Shown one piece after another: positions 53,799 through 62,739 of a DNA stretch of 64,000 bases; the stretch's first letter is position 1; each line of letters starts with the position of its first letter. Source of the DNA: Pelagibius sp037652055 (GTDB lineage: Bacteria; Pseudomonadota; Alphaproteobacteria; Kiloniellales; Kiloniellaceae); contig NZ_JBBKAH010000003.1 of NCBI RefSeq assembly GCF_037652055.1, forward strand, positions 186,001-250,000. Reading direction: 5' to 3'. The notes under the pieces are model-generated. The model was not told the DNA's origin. It did not search any database and saw nothing but the letters and a program-made list of their open reading frames with translations. The translations under genes were made by a program, and so were the position numbers.

Positions 53799-54709
53799 CG
53801 GCGCGCTTCCAGCCGCCGCGCCAGTTCGAACAGCCCGACAGCCACCGCATCGCCGTCCAGCGTGACCACACTGTGGCCGAGCTTCTGCAGGGCAGCCTCG
53901 TAGAGCCCCGCCAGCGGCTGGGCCCCGATCAGGTGCACCTCGACCGCCTCGTCGGGCACCGCGGAGGCCAGTTCGTCGCCGATCAGCAGGCCGGAGAGAT
54001 AGCTGCGCACCTCGTCCTCCGGCAGGTCGCCGGTCAGGGCGCGGCTGCGCGCCGAGAACAGCCGGTTTAGCAGGCCGCCGGCCTGGCCGAGGGCGACACC
54101 CTCCAGGAACCAGCGGTCGACCGCGACGGCGCCCTTAGTCATCAGGCGCGAGAGGATCGAATGGCCCTGCAGCAGGTCATAGACCTCGCCGGTCATGTAG
54201 GTGGCGAAGCCCTCGATGGCTCCTTTGCCGACGCGCACCCACTTGCTGTGAGTGCCGGGCAGGCAGATCAGGCCGCCGTCGGCGGGCAGCGACTTCAGCG
54301 CGCCGAACACTTGGGTTTCCTCGCCGCGCATGACGTCCGGCTGGCCGGGGCGCGATTCGTCCAGCAGGCCCGGCACGATCCAGGCCTCACCCTCGCCCCA
54401 GTCGACGCGCTCCAGCCCCTCGGCGACCTCCTCCGGCGTGGCCGGGCAGGCGACGTAGGGCAACTCGCGCCAGCCCTGGCGGCTGCCGATCATGCCGCTC
54501 ATGATCACCAGCGCATCGGGATCGCGCTGCAGCCAGGGCCCGATCTCGGCCTCCAGCGCGGTGGCGAAGTCCCCCCCGCGCACGCGCAGGATGCCGCTGG
54601 GCGACTCCCGGCGTTCGGCGATGCCGCCGTCCGCGTCCAGCCGGTAGGCGCGGAATGACGACGTGCCCCAGTCGACGGCGATGACGGTTCGGTTCAGAGC
54701 AGCGCTCAC
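53795..54709 (-). CDS. dgoK: 2-dehydro-3-deoxygalactonokinase
   Basis: 304-aa kinase of the DgoK family that phosphorylates 2-keto-3-deoxygalactonate: N-terminal ATPase-fold VIAVDWGTSSFRAYRL, MSGMIGSRQGW, and PGTHSKWVRVGKG in the active site. GTG start 54709 overlaps the denD stop by 4 bases (GTGA), and its own stop overlaps dgoA, showing tight coupling. Confidence 0.9.
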   Translation of the reverse strand: MSAALNRTVIAVDWGTSSFRAYRLDADGGIAERRESPSGILRVRGGDFATALEAEIGPWLQRDPDALVIMSGMIGSRQGWRELPYVACPATPEEVAEGLERVDWGEGEAWIVPGLLDESRPGQPDVMRGEETQVFGALKSLPADGGLICLPGTHSKWVRVGKGAIEGFATYMTGEVYDLLQGHSILSRLMTKGAVAVDRWFLEGVALGQAGGLLNRLFSARSRALTGDLPEDEVRSYLSGLLIGDELASAVPDEAVEVHLIGAQPLAGLYEAALQKLGHSVVTLDGDAVAVGLFELARRLEARR

Positions 54710-55698
54710 AGGAAATCCTCGATGTAGTTTTCAACGATGGTGTCCAGGCCGGCATCTTTCGGCAGGCCCAGCCGTACGGCGCGCTCGAAAGCGGCATCCT
54801 GGGGCCAGCCGTCGCAGATCCGCTGGATGAAGGGATCCGGCTCGAAGACGATGTCGCCCAGCTTGCGGTCGTGTGCCACACGCTGCAGAGCGTCGATCAG
54901 CTCGCGCACCGTCACATTCAGGCTCGGCAGGCTGACCGCACGGTCGGGGCCCAGCACCGCAGCATCGAGTTCGTGCAGGCCGATGATGTCCTCGACGACG
55001 GTACGATAGCCGATCAAGGGCATCACCGTGTCCTCGCGTACGGGAATCCTGCAGGTTTCGCCGTTCAATGGTTCGCGGAAGAGACCACTGACGAAACTGG
55101 AGGCCGCGGCGTTGGGCTTGCCCGGGCGGATGATCACCGTCGGCAGACGTGCCGAGCGGCCGTCGAAGAAGCCCTTGCGGCTGTAGTCGTTGATCAGCAG
55201 CTCGCAGATCGCTTTGGTCGCGCCATAGGTGGTCTGCGGCGTCTGCTTCGTATAGTCGCCCACCGCCGGCGTCATGGCGGGGCCGCCGAAAACCGCGATG
55301 GAGCTGGCAAAGACCAGCCGTGGGAGGCCGTTTGCCGTCTTGCCGCGCGCGCGCAGGGCCTCGAAAACGTTGAGGCCGCCGGTGAGATTCACCCGCATGG
55401 CGAGGTCGAAGTCCTTCTCGCCGCCGCCGCTGACCACCGAGGCCAGATGAAACACCGAGATGTCGTCGCGGTCGATGAGGTCGCGCACCACGGCCGGATC
55501 GGAGATGTCGCCGTCGCGGAGGGTCACCCTGTCGTCGGCCCAGCCCGGACGCTGCGCGGGCGCCGCGACATCGAACAGCAGAAGGCTGTCGACAGGCGCG
55601 GCCGATCCGTCCGGCCCGGTCAGCTTGCCGCGCTGCAGCAAAGCCCGGCCCAGGCACTGGCCGATAAATCCACACCCCCCGGTAATAACGACCTTCAA
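54706..55698 (-). CDS. denD: D-erythronate-dehydrogenase-like NAD-dependent dehydrogenase
   Basis: 330 aa from TTG 55698 with AGAGGG upstream. Extended SDR: NAD-binding GGCGFIG at residues 7-13, Tyr158/Lys162 in TTYGATKAICELL, and the DenD-characteristic HLASVVSGGGEKDFDLAMRVN, RPGKPNAAASSFVSGLFREPL and PDPFIQRICDGWP. Known DenD oxidises D-erythronate; here it is translationally linked to dgoK and dgoA, so the true substrate may be another aldonic acid. Confidence 0.82.
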   Translation of the reverse strand: MKVVITGGCGFIGQCLGRALLQRGKLTGPDGSAAPVDSLLLFDVAAPAQRPGWADDRVTLRDGDISDPAVVRDLIDRDDISVFHLASVVSGGGEKDFDLAMRVNLTGGLNVFEALRARGKTANGLPRLVFASSIAVFGGPAMTPAVGDYTKQTPQTTYGATKAICELLINDYSRKGFFDGRSARLPTVIIRPGKPNAAASSFVSGLFREPLNGETCRIPVREDTVMPLIGYRTVVEDIIGLHELDAAVLGPDRAVSLPSLNVTVRELIDALQRVAHDRKLGDIVFEPDPFIQRICDGWPQDAAFERAVRLGLPKDAGLDTIVENYIEDFL

Positions 55699-55961
55699 CC
55701 CTCGAATCCCTCTCGCACCGGCCGCCACCCCATGGCAACGGCGGAATTCTGACCCTCCGGCCGAGGTGGCGCAATGCCACTGACGGTCGAAGTCGGCCGG
55801 AAGCGCAGCTGCCAACTTGGCGGTCCGCTCCATGTTTGCTATTGATGGGTAGCGCTGTCCAATAGAGAAAGGCAGCGTCCTCAAAGAAAAATCCCCGCGC
55901 GCCCAACAGAGGACCATGGGCGCGTCTTGCCCTGGGCGTTCAAAAAGCTGGAGAAAAGAGC
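55699..55961. promoter_or_regulatory. Divergent promoter region of denD and the hydroxyacid dehydrogenase gene
   Basis: 263 bases between the leftward denD operon and the rightward dehydrogenase gene. A spaced inverted repeat CTATTG...CAATAG at about 55839-55865 is the only symmetry noted, and it is short. Regulatory protein unknown. Confidence 0.35.
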
Positions 55962-56894
<933 letters not shown>

Positions 56895-56988
56895 CCCGGA
56901 GTGTGAGCCGCGGCTTGAGCCGGGGTATGAAGCGGCCCGTGCCGATCGAGACATTCAACAGACATCATTACCCTCTGGAGAGGAAACC

Positions 56989-57834
56989 ATGAAGCTGCTG
57001 CGCTATGGGGCCGTGGGCCAGGAAAAACCGGGAATCGTCGACCGCAAAGGCGCCTTGCGCGATCTCTCCGGCCACATCGCCGATCTCAGCGGCAGCGCCC
57101 TGTTGCCCGAGTCGCTGGAGAAGCTGAGGAAAATCGACCCGGAGTCCCTGCCGGCCATCGACGGGTCGCCGCGCCTCGGCCCCTGCGTTGGCGGCGTGGG
57201 CAAGTTCGTCGCCATCGGCCTCAACTATGCCGATCACGCCGCGGAATCGGGTGTCGACGTACCGAAGGAGCCGGTCATCTTCATGAAGGCCACCAGCAGC
57301 ATCTGCGGACCCGGCGATTCGGTGGTGATTCCGCGGCAGTCCAAGAAGTGCGACTGGGAGGTCGAACTGGCCTGCGTCATCGGCACGCCGGGCAAGTACA
57401 TCAGCGAGGCCGATGCGCTGAAGCACGTTGCCGGCTATTGCATCGTCAACGACGTCTCCGAGCGCGGCTTCCAGTTGGAAGGCACCGGCCAGTGGGTGAA
57501 GGGCAAGAGCGCCGACACCTTCGGCCCGGTCGGCCCCTGGCTGGTGACGCCCGACGAGGTGCCCGACCCGCAGGACCTGCACCTTTGGCTGGAGGTCAAC
57601 GGCCACCGCTATCAGGACGGCAGCACCAAGACCATGGTCTTCACCATGGCGCACCTGGTCAGCTACGTCAGCCGCTTCATGAGCCTGCAGACCGGCGACA
57701 TCATCACCACCGGCACGCCGCCGGGTGTCGGCATGGGCCAGAAGCCGCCGACCTACCTGAAGCCGGGCGACGTCATCACCCTGGGCATCGAGGGCCTCGG
57801 CGAGCAGCGCCAGCACGTGGTGGCCGACGACTGA
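56989..57834 (+). CDS. Fumarylacetoacetate-hydrolase family protein (2,4-diketo-3-deoxy-L-fuconate hydrolase-like)
   Basis: 281 aa from ATG 56989 with GGAGAGG upstream. FAH core: IGLNYADHAAE, DWEVELACVIG (metal acidic residues), NDVSERGFQ, GKSADTFGPVGPWLVT and GTPPGVGMG. The N-terminus MKLLRYGAVGQEKPGIVD is typical of the hydrolases that split 2,4-diketo-3-deoxy sugar acids into pyruvate and a hydroxyacid. That would pair with the KDF-dehydrogenase-like SDR at 46662; the pairing is inferred. Confidence 0.87.
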   Translation: MKLLRYGAVGQEKPGIVDRKGALRDLSGHIADLSGSALLPESLEKLRKIDPESLPAIDGSPRLGPCVGGVGKFVAIGLNYADHAAESGVDVPKEPVIFMKATSSICGPGDSVVIPRQSKKCDWEVELACVIGTPGKYISEADALKHVAGYCIVNDVSERGFQLEGTGQWVKGKSADTFGPVGPWLVTPDEVPDPQDLHLWLEVNGHRYQDGSTKTMVFTMAHLVSYVSRFMSLQTGDIITTGTPPGVGMGQKPPTYLKPGDVITLGIEGLGEQRQHVVADD

Positions 57835-57884
57835 CGGCGGCGCCGCGCAACGACCACAAGAGCACTCAAATCGGAGACATCCCC

Positions 57885-58862
57885 ATGGCCAAAGACACCA
57901 AGGGCAAGGACAAGCAGCGCGTCGGCTTCATCGGCGTCGGCCTGATGGGCCACGGCATGGCCAAGAACATCCTGGAGAAGGGCTGGCCCCTCCAGGTCAT
58001 CGGCCACCGCAACCGCAAGCCGGTGAACGACCTGGTAAAGCGTGGCGCCAAGGAGGCCAAGAGCCCGGCAGCGATGGCAGCGGACTGCGACGTCATCTTC
58101 CTCTGCGTCACCTCGTCACTGCAGGTGGAAGACCTCATCCGCCGCAAGGACGGCATCAAGGCCGGCGCGCACAAGGGCCTGGTCATCGTCGACTGTTCGA
58201 CCGCCGATCCGAACTCGACCATCGCGCTGGCCGAGGAACTGGCACCGTTGGGGGTGCGCCTCATCGACGCGCCGCTCGGCCGCTCGCCGAAGGAAGCCGA
58301 AGAAGGCCGCCTCAACACCTTCGTCGGCGCCGATGCCAAGACGCTGAAAGAGGTCCATCCCCTGATCGCGGCCTGGGCCGAGAACATCATCCACGTAGGC
58401 CCCCTTGGCGCCGGCCACAAGATGAAGCTGATCAACAACTTCGTCGCCATGAGCTACGTCGCGGTCTATGCCGAGGCCTTCACGGCGTGCAAGAAGACCG
58501 GCGTGCCGCTGGAGAAGTTCCACGAGGTGATCTCCGCCGGCGGCCTCAACAGCGGCATGTTCCAGAACGTCTGCAAGTGGGTGATCGGCGGCGATCCCAA
58601 GGCGCACGAGTTCACGCTGGCCAACTGCGACAAGGACATCCGCTACTTCAACCAGTTGGCCGACGCGGAGAAGCTGACCACAGTGGTGGCCAGCGCGGTG
58701 AAGCAGACCTACACCATGGCGATGGCGATGGACCGCGGCGCCGACAACATGCCGATGCTGGCCGACGCCGTCGCCAACTTCAACGGCCTGACGATCCAGC
58801 CGGAGAGCCTGCGGACCGGCAAGAAGGCAGGGAAGAAGGACAAGAAGAAGAATAAGAAGTAG
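57885..58862 (+). CDS. 3-hydroxyisobutyrate-dehydrogenase-family oxidoreductase
   Basis: 325 aa from ATG 57885 with GGAG upstream. NAD(P)-binding GVGLMG at residues 17-22 and catalytic Lys181 in GAGHKMKLINN. The substrate loop reads DAPLGRSPKEAEEGRL rather than the DAPVSGG of tartronate-semialdehyde reductases, closer to YihU-type sulfolactaldehyde or 4-hydroxybutyrate dehydrogenases. The C-terminus is a lysine-rich tail (KKAGKKDKKKNKK), unusual for the family. Third gene of the rightward unit. Confidence 0.85.
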   Translation: MAKDTKGKDKQRVGFIGVGLMGHGMAKNILEKGWPLQVIGHRNRKPVNDLVKRGAKEAKSPAAMAADCDVIFLCVTSSLQVEDLIRRKDGIKAGAHKGLVIVDCSTADPNSTIALAEELAPLGVRLIDAPLGRSPKEAEEGRLNTFVGADAKTLKEVHPLIAAWAENIIHVGPLGAGHKMKLINNFVAMSYVAVYAEAFTACKKTGVPLEKFHEVISAGGLNSGMFQNVCKWVIGGDPKAHEFTLANCDKDIRYFNQLADAEKLTTVVASAVKQTYTMAMAMDRGADNMPMLADAVANFNGLTIQPESLRTGKKAGKKDKKKNKK

Positions 58863-58869
58863 CGCGATG

Positions 58870-58897
58870 AACCCTCTCCCACGGTGGGGAGAGGGTT
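58870..58897. terminator. Hairpin terminator between convergent genes
   Basis: 11-bp perfect stem (AACCCTCTCCC and complement) with a 6-base loop, just after the oxidoreductase stop and before the end of the leftward lactonase gene. Weak U-runs; probably serves both directions. Confidence 0.6.
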
Positions 58898-58903
58898 AGT
58901 TCA

Positions 58904-59779
58904 TCATCCCGCGAAGAGTCCCGCCGGCAGGCCCTTCACGCCGGGAATGAACTCGAAGAGGCCGCCGGCCAGGGGCTGGCGTTCCAGCCTTTCCTCGTCG
59001 AGGCCGATTGCGGCCGAGGTGATGTAGAGGCGGTCGAGGTCGGGGCCGCCGAAGGTGCAGCTGGTCACCTGCGAGACCGGCATCTCGACCACCCGGTCGA
59101 CGCGGCCGTCGGGCGCAAAACGCGTGATGCGCCAGCCGCCCCAGTGAGCGACCCAGAGATAGCCTTCCGCGTCGCAGGTCATGCCGTCGGGATAGCCGTC
59201 GCCCTCCGGAATAGTGACGAAGACGCGCTTGTTCTCCAGCCGGCCGCGCGCGGTCAGGTCGAAGGCGTAGATCGTGCCCGCTGCGGTGTCGGTGTGATAA
59301 AGGGTGCCGCCTTCGGGACTGAAGGCCGGGCCGTTGGTGATCCCGTAGCCCTTGTCCATACGGTGCCAGTCCAGGTCGGCATCCAGCCGATACAGGCTGC
59401 CCGTCGCCTCGCGCTCGTTGTCGTCCATCGTGCCGGCCCAGATGCGCCCCTCGGCGTCGGCCTTGGCATCGTTGAAGCGGTTGTCGGGATAGTCGGGCTC
59501 CGGCTGGCCGATGGTTTCCGGCATCATGGTGCCGGGCGTAAGAAAGGCGAAGCCGCGCTGTTTGAAGCCGGCGACGAGGCCTTCGCCGTTGGCGCGCTCG
59601 ATGACCCAGCCGATGCGCTCCGGCATTACCCAGGAGGTCTTGTCGCCGTCGTCCGGGCGGTAGCGATGCAGCGCCGGTGCCTTGATGTCGACCCAGTAAA
59701 GGGCACCCTCGCGCGCCGACCACAGCGGCCCCTCACCCAGGATTGCCGCCGCCTCCCAGAGGCATCGCACGTCCGACAT
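58904..59779 (-). CDS. SMP-30/gluconolactonase-type lactonase
   Basis: 291-aa six-bladed beta-propeller enzyme. Metal ligands Glu16 (LGEGPLW), Asn149 (GITNGPAF) and Asp198 (GYPDGM), plus RFNDAK: the standard SMP-30 site for hydrolysing aldonolactones. ATG 59779 chosen over an in-frame start 12 bases earlier. Downstream of the amine oxidase gene on the same strand with an 85-base gap. Suits the step before the dehydratase in oxidative sugar catabolism. Confidence 0.9.
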   Translation of the reverse strand: MSDVRCLWEAAAILGEGPLWSAREGALYWVDIKAPALHRYRPDDGDKTSWVMPERIGWVIERANGEGLVAGFKQRGFAFLTPGTMMPETIGQPEPDYPDNRFNDAKADAEGRIWAGTMDDNEREATGSLYRLDADLDWHRMDKGYGITNGPAFSPEGGTLYHTDTAAGTIYAFDLTARGRLENKRVFVTIPEGDGYPDGMTCDAEGYLWVAHWGGWRITRFAPDGRVDRVVEMPVSQVTSCTFGGPDLDRLYITSAAIGLDEERLERQPLAGGLFEFIPGVKGLPAGLFAG

Positions 59780-59864
59780 TAGCACTCCCACTCAGCCGTT
59801 GACCGCCGCGGCGTAGAATAGGGGTTTTGCGCCACGATAAAAACCGCGATCTCGACGGGAGAAT

Positions 59865-61463
59865 TCAGCGGAGATAGCGCTGCTTGTAGTAGCCGTCGAA
59901 CTGCGCGGAGTCGCCGCCGGCATTGTTGAGGTAATGCAGGATATCGTCGGCCGCCCGCACGCCACTGATGTAGGCACCGTGCACTGCGAGGGGCTGGTAC
60001 TTGCGGTCGTAGGCCGAGGCGACCCCTTCCCCGGCCCAGAACAGCGGCAGCGTTTCGCGCGGGTCCTTCAACGCCTCTCGGGCGTCCTTGGCCAGCATGC
60101 CGCCTGGGCGCGGGTGCGCGAAAGCGAGATAGGAGTTGCCACCCTTGGCGAAGGGGTCCTTCGACCAGTCCTGGCGCAGGTAATTGGGCCTGAACTTGCC
60201 GCCGACCGTCTCGCCGGCCAGCACCGTCTTCTGCGTCCAGCGCCGCGCGCGCCCGTAAACCTTGCCGAGCGCCGCGAAGACATGCGCGACGGCTTCCTCG
60301 TCGCTCATCGCGGCGATCTGGTCGTGGTCCTGATTCATCAGCAGGCCGGTCAGCACGTGCGGGCCCAGATGCTCTTTCGGAAACGAGGAGAAAAACGTGC
60401 GCGCCTTGCCCAGCGGATTGCTCAGCACTGTCATGTGGCCGGACGACTCGCCGCCGTCGTCGACCCACACGCGCTGCTTGAACTCCAGGCTGAACTTGGT
60501 GATCGCGCCCATGCGCACCAGGCTCAGCGCCTCGCGCTTCAGCGGCGTGAGCAGCGGACCGAAGATGGCGTCACCCTCACCGCTGTCGGGATTGAGCATG
60601 CCGACGGAGAAGGTGCAGAGGGCGCTGCGCCCGGCATAGCTTTGCCCACCCTGGGTGGTCACCACGATCCGGCCGTCGTTCCGGCGCTCGACCTTGGTCA
60701 CTTTGCGCGCGGTCGAGCCTGCGCGGCTCTTCTCGATAACACCGCCGGCCGCTCTGAACTCCTCGGCAATCCTCGCCGGCAGCGTGTCGAAGCCGCACAG
60801 CCCGAAGGGCTTGGCACCGTCGTGCTCCATGCGCAGTTCCTTGCGCTCCATCAACTGGTCGACGATGGCGTCGGTCTTCAGCCCGGCGATGGAGATGACG
60901 TCGAGGGCGCCCGGCGTGTGAGCGGAGAGCGTATAGGTGAGCAGCGCAAGGCCGCGCCGCGACAGGCCGTTGCGCGCGGCATAGTCCTCGGCGAAGGTCT
61001 TTGCCGTCATGTCGGGATTAGCCTCGGCATCGAACTCCTGGATTGCCTCCAGCGCCTTGGGCAGGTCCCAGAACTCCGGCTGCACGATCACCTCGGCCAG
61101 CATCTTGGTGCGCGCCCAGGGACTGAAATACATGCGGTTGCGCGGAATCTTCAGTATCCCCATGCCGCACTTGTGCAGCGGCGAGGCGGTGAAGCCGTGC
61201 TTGCGGATCTCGCGCCAGAACTCCAGATAACGGTCCTGCTCGGCGATGTGGATGTATTCGGCGCCGCCTTCGACCGGCACCGGCTTGCCGTCCTTCTTCA
61301 CGAAGTCGCGCACAGACTTCATGCGGCCGCCGATGCGGTCGGAGCCTTCCAGCAGCAGCACGCTGCAGCCCGCCTGCTGCAGGTTGCGGGCCGCGGTGAC
61401 GCCGCTGATGCCGGCGCCGAGCACGATGCAGTCGTAGAGCGTGTCACTAGCGGATGTCGGCAT
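59865..61463 (-). CDS. Flavin-containing amine oxidase family protein
   Basis: 532-aa FAD-dependent oxidoreductase: N-terminal dinucleotide-binding VLGAGISGVTAARNLQQAG (GxGxxG at 16-21) and LLLEGSDRIGGRM, the MAO-type C-terminal FAD segment PLFWAGEGVASAY. Substrate is unknown (polyamine, aromatic amine or carotenoid-like). GGGGAGG precedes ATG 61463. Possibly co-transcribed with the lactonase gene. Confidence 0.87.
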   Translation of the reverse strand: MPTSASDTLYDCIVLGAGISGVTAARNLQQAGCSVLLLEGSDRIGGRMKSVRDFVKKDGKPVPVEGGAEYIHIAEQDRYLEFWREIRKHGFTASPLHKCGMGILKIPRNRMYFSPWARTKMLAEVIVQPEFWDLPKALEAIQEFDAEANPDMTAKTFAEDYAARNGLSRRGLALLTYTLSAHTPGALDVISIAGLKTDAIVDQLMERKELRMEHDGAKPFGLCGFDTLPARIAEEFRAAGGVIEKSRAGSTARKVTKVERRNDGRIVVTTQGGQSYAGRSALCTFSVGMLNPDSGEGDAIFGPLLTPLKREALSLVRMGAITKFSLEFKQRVWVDDGGESSGHMTVLSNPLGKARTFFSSFPKEHLGPHVLTGLLMNQDHDQIAAMSDEEAVAHVFAALGKVYGRARRWTQKTVLAGETVGGKFRPNYLRQDWSKDPFAKGGNSYLAFAHPRPGGMLAKDAREALKDPRETLPLFWAGEGVASAYDRKYQPLAVHGAYISGVRAADDILHYLNNAGGDSAQFDGYYKQRYLR

Positions 61464-61839
61464 CCTGTCGCCTCCCCTTCCGTGAGGGGGGCCGCACCCC
61501 GGGGCCCGTGCGCCTCACCAGCCGGCTTGAAAGAAACTACCTGCGATGGGTGCGCGTCGCGCCGTCTCTGGCGGGCGGAACGGCAGGCGCAGCGCATTGT
61601 CCGCCGCTTGCCTGTCGCGGCAGCCTACGCCTCTCCCGCCGTCATATCCATTGGTCCTCTGTGACTATTAAGGGGAACGCCACGACGGAGAAGGGGAGCG
61701 CAAAGCAGCCATGCGGCCGTGGCCCCTGGCACAAGCCCTTGGCAAACCCGTAGAATGGCCCTGCCGCGCCCGGGGGGCTCGGCGCCGACCGAGCAAAGCC
61801 GATCCAACGAAGCCCACTCAAAGGATGACCGGCGCCGCC
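61464..61839. promoter_or_regulatory. Divergent intergenic region between amine oxidase and mutarotase genes
   Basis: 376 bases without a gene. AT-richer around 61640-61700, where promoters for the two divergent genes could lie. I see no clear palindrome, repeat or terminator. Confidence 0.35.
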
Positions 61840-62739
61840 ATGCGCGAAAGCCCAGACCCATCCCGCATCCGTCTCAGCGACGGCCCTGCCGAGCTTGAGG
61901 TCGCCCCCGCCCAGGGCGGCTGCATCACCGCATTCCGCTGGCACACCGCCGGCGGCGGCGTCGACTGGCTGCGTCCGGCACCGCCGGGCGCCGACCTCAC
62001 CCCCAACGACAGCGCCTGCTTTCCCTTGGTTCCCTACTCCAACCGCATCCGCCAGGGACGCTTCCGCTTCGCCGGGCGGGACCACCAACTCAAAGCCAAC
62101 TTCGCGCCGGCGCCCCACACGATTCACGGGCACGGCTGGAAACTGCCCTGGCGCGTGATGGCGCAGGACAGCGCCAGCCTCGCTCTGTTCTACGAGCACG
62201 ACGGCAGCGACTGGCCCGCGCCCTACCGCGCCGAACAACGGCTTTCGCTGCACCATGGCGCGCTCACCGTCGAACTCGCGGTGACCAATACCGGCGACAC
62301 GGCAATGCCCGCGGGCCTCGGCCTGCATCCCTACTTCCCGCGCACGCCGGCCTGCCGTTTGACCGCCTCGGTCGAGGGAATGTGGGCGACCGACGCCGAG
62401 GTGATGCCGACCGAACTTCTTGACGCCAACCTGAGCGGGGGCGTCTCGCCCGACGCCACGCCGCTCGACAACGGCTTCACCGGCTTTGCCGGCCGCGCGG
62501 TCATCGACTGGCCGGAGCGCCGCGCCAGCCTCACGCTGGAGGCGGACGCGGCCTTGTCCTTCCTGGTGGTCTACACGCCCGCGGGAAAGAACTTTTTCTG
62601 CGCCGAGCCGGTCAGCCACTGCACCGATGCGGTGAATCTCGCCGCCGAGCGCGGGGACACCGGCCTGCAGGTACTGCAGCCGGGCGAGCGCTTCGCCGCG
62701 GCTGTCCGCTTCGTGCCGCGCCGGGACGCCGCTTCGTGA
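61840..62739 (+). CDS. Aldose 1-epimerase (mutarotase)
   Basis: 299 aa from ATG 61840 (ATG 61825 is nearly as likely). Galactose-mutarotase fold: FPLVPYSNRIRQGRF, catalytic HTIHGHGW, GLGLHPYFPR and the C-terminal NFFCAEPVSHCTDAVN with the catalytic Glu. Interconverts anomers of aldoses before their oxidation. Its stop overlaps the next gene's GTG by 4 bases (GTGA), so the membrane protein following is coupled. Confidence 0.87.
   Translation: MRESPDPSRIRLSDGPAELEVAPAQGGCITAFRWHTAGGGVDWLRPAPPGADLTPNDSACFPLVPYSNRIRQGRFRFAGRDHQLKANFAPAPHTIHGHGWKLPWRVMAQDSASLALFYEHDGSDWPAPYRAEQRLSLHHGALTVELAVTNTGDTAMPAGLGLHPYFPRTPACRLTASVEGMWATDAEVMPTELLDANLSGGVSPDATPLDNGFTGFAGRAVIDWPERRASLTLEADAALSFLVVYTPAGKNFFCAEPVSHCTDAVNLAAERGDTGLQVLQPGERFAAAVRFVPRRDAAS

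Noticed and set aside
57348..57884. Upstream extension of the oxidoreductase frame into the FAH gene
   Set aside because: The extension is a shifted reading of the FAH gene; ATG 57885 with GGAG upstream opens the NAD-binding fold.
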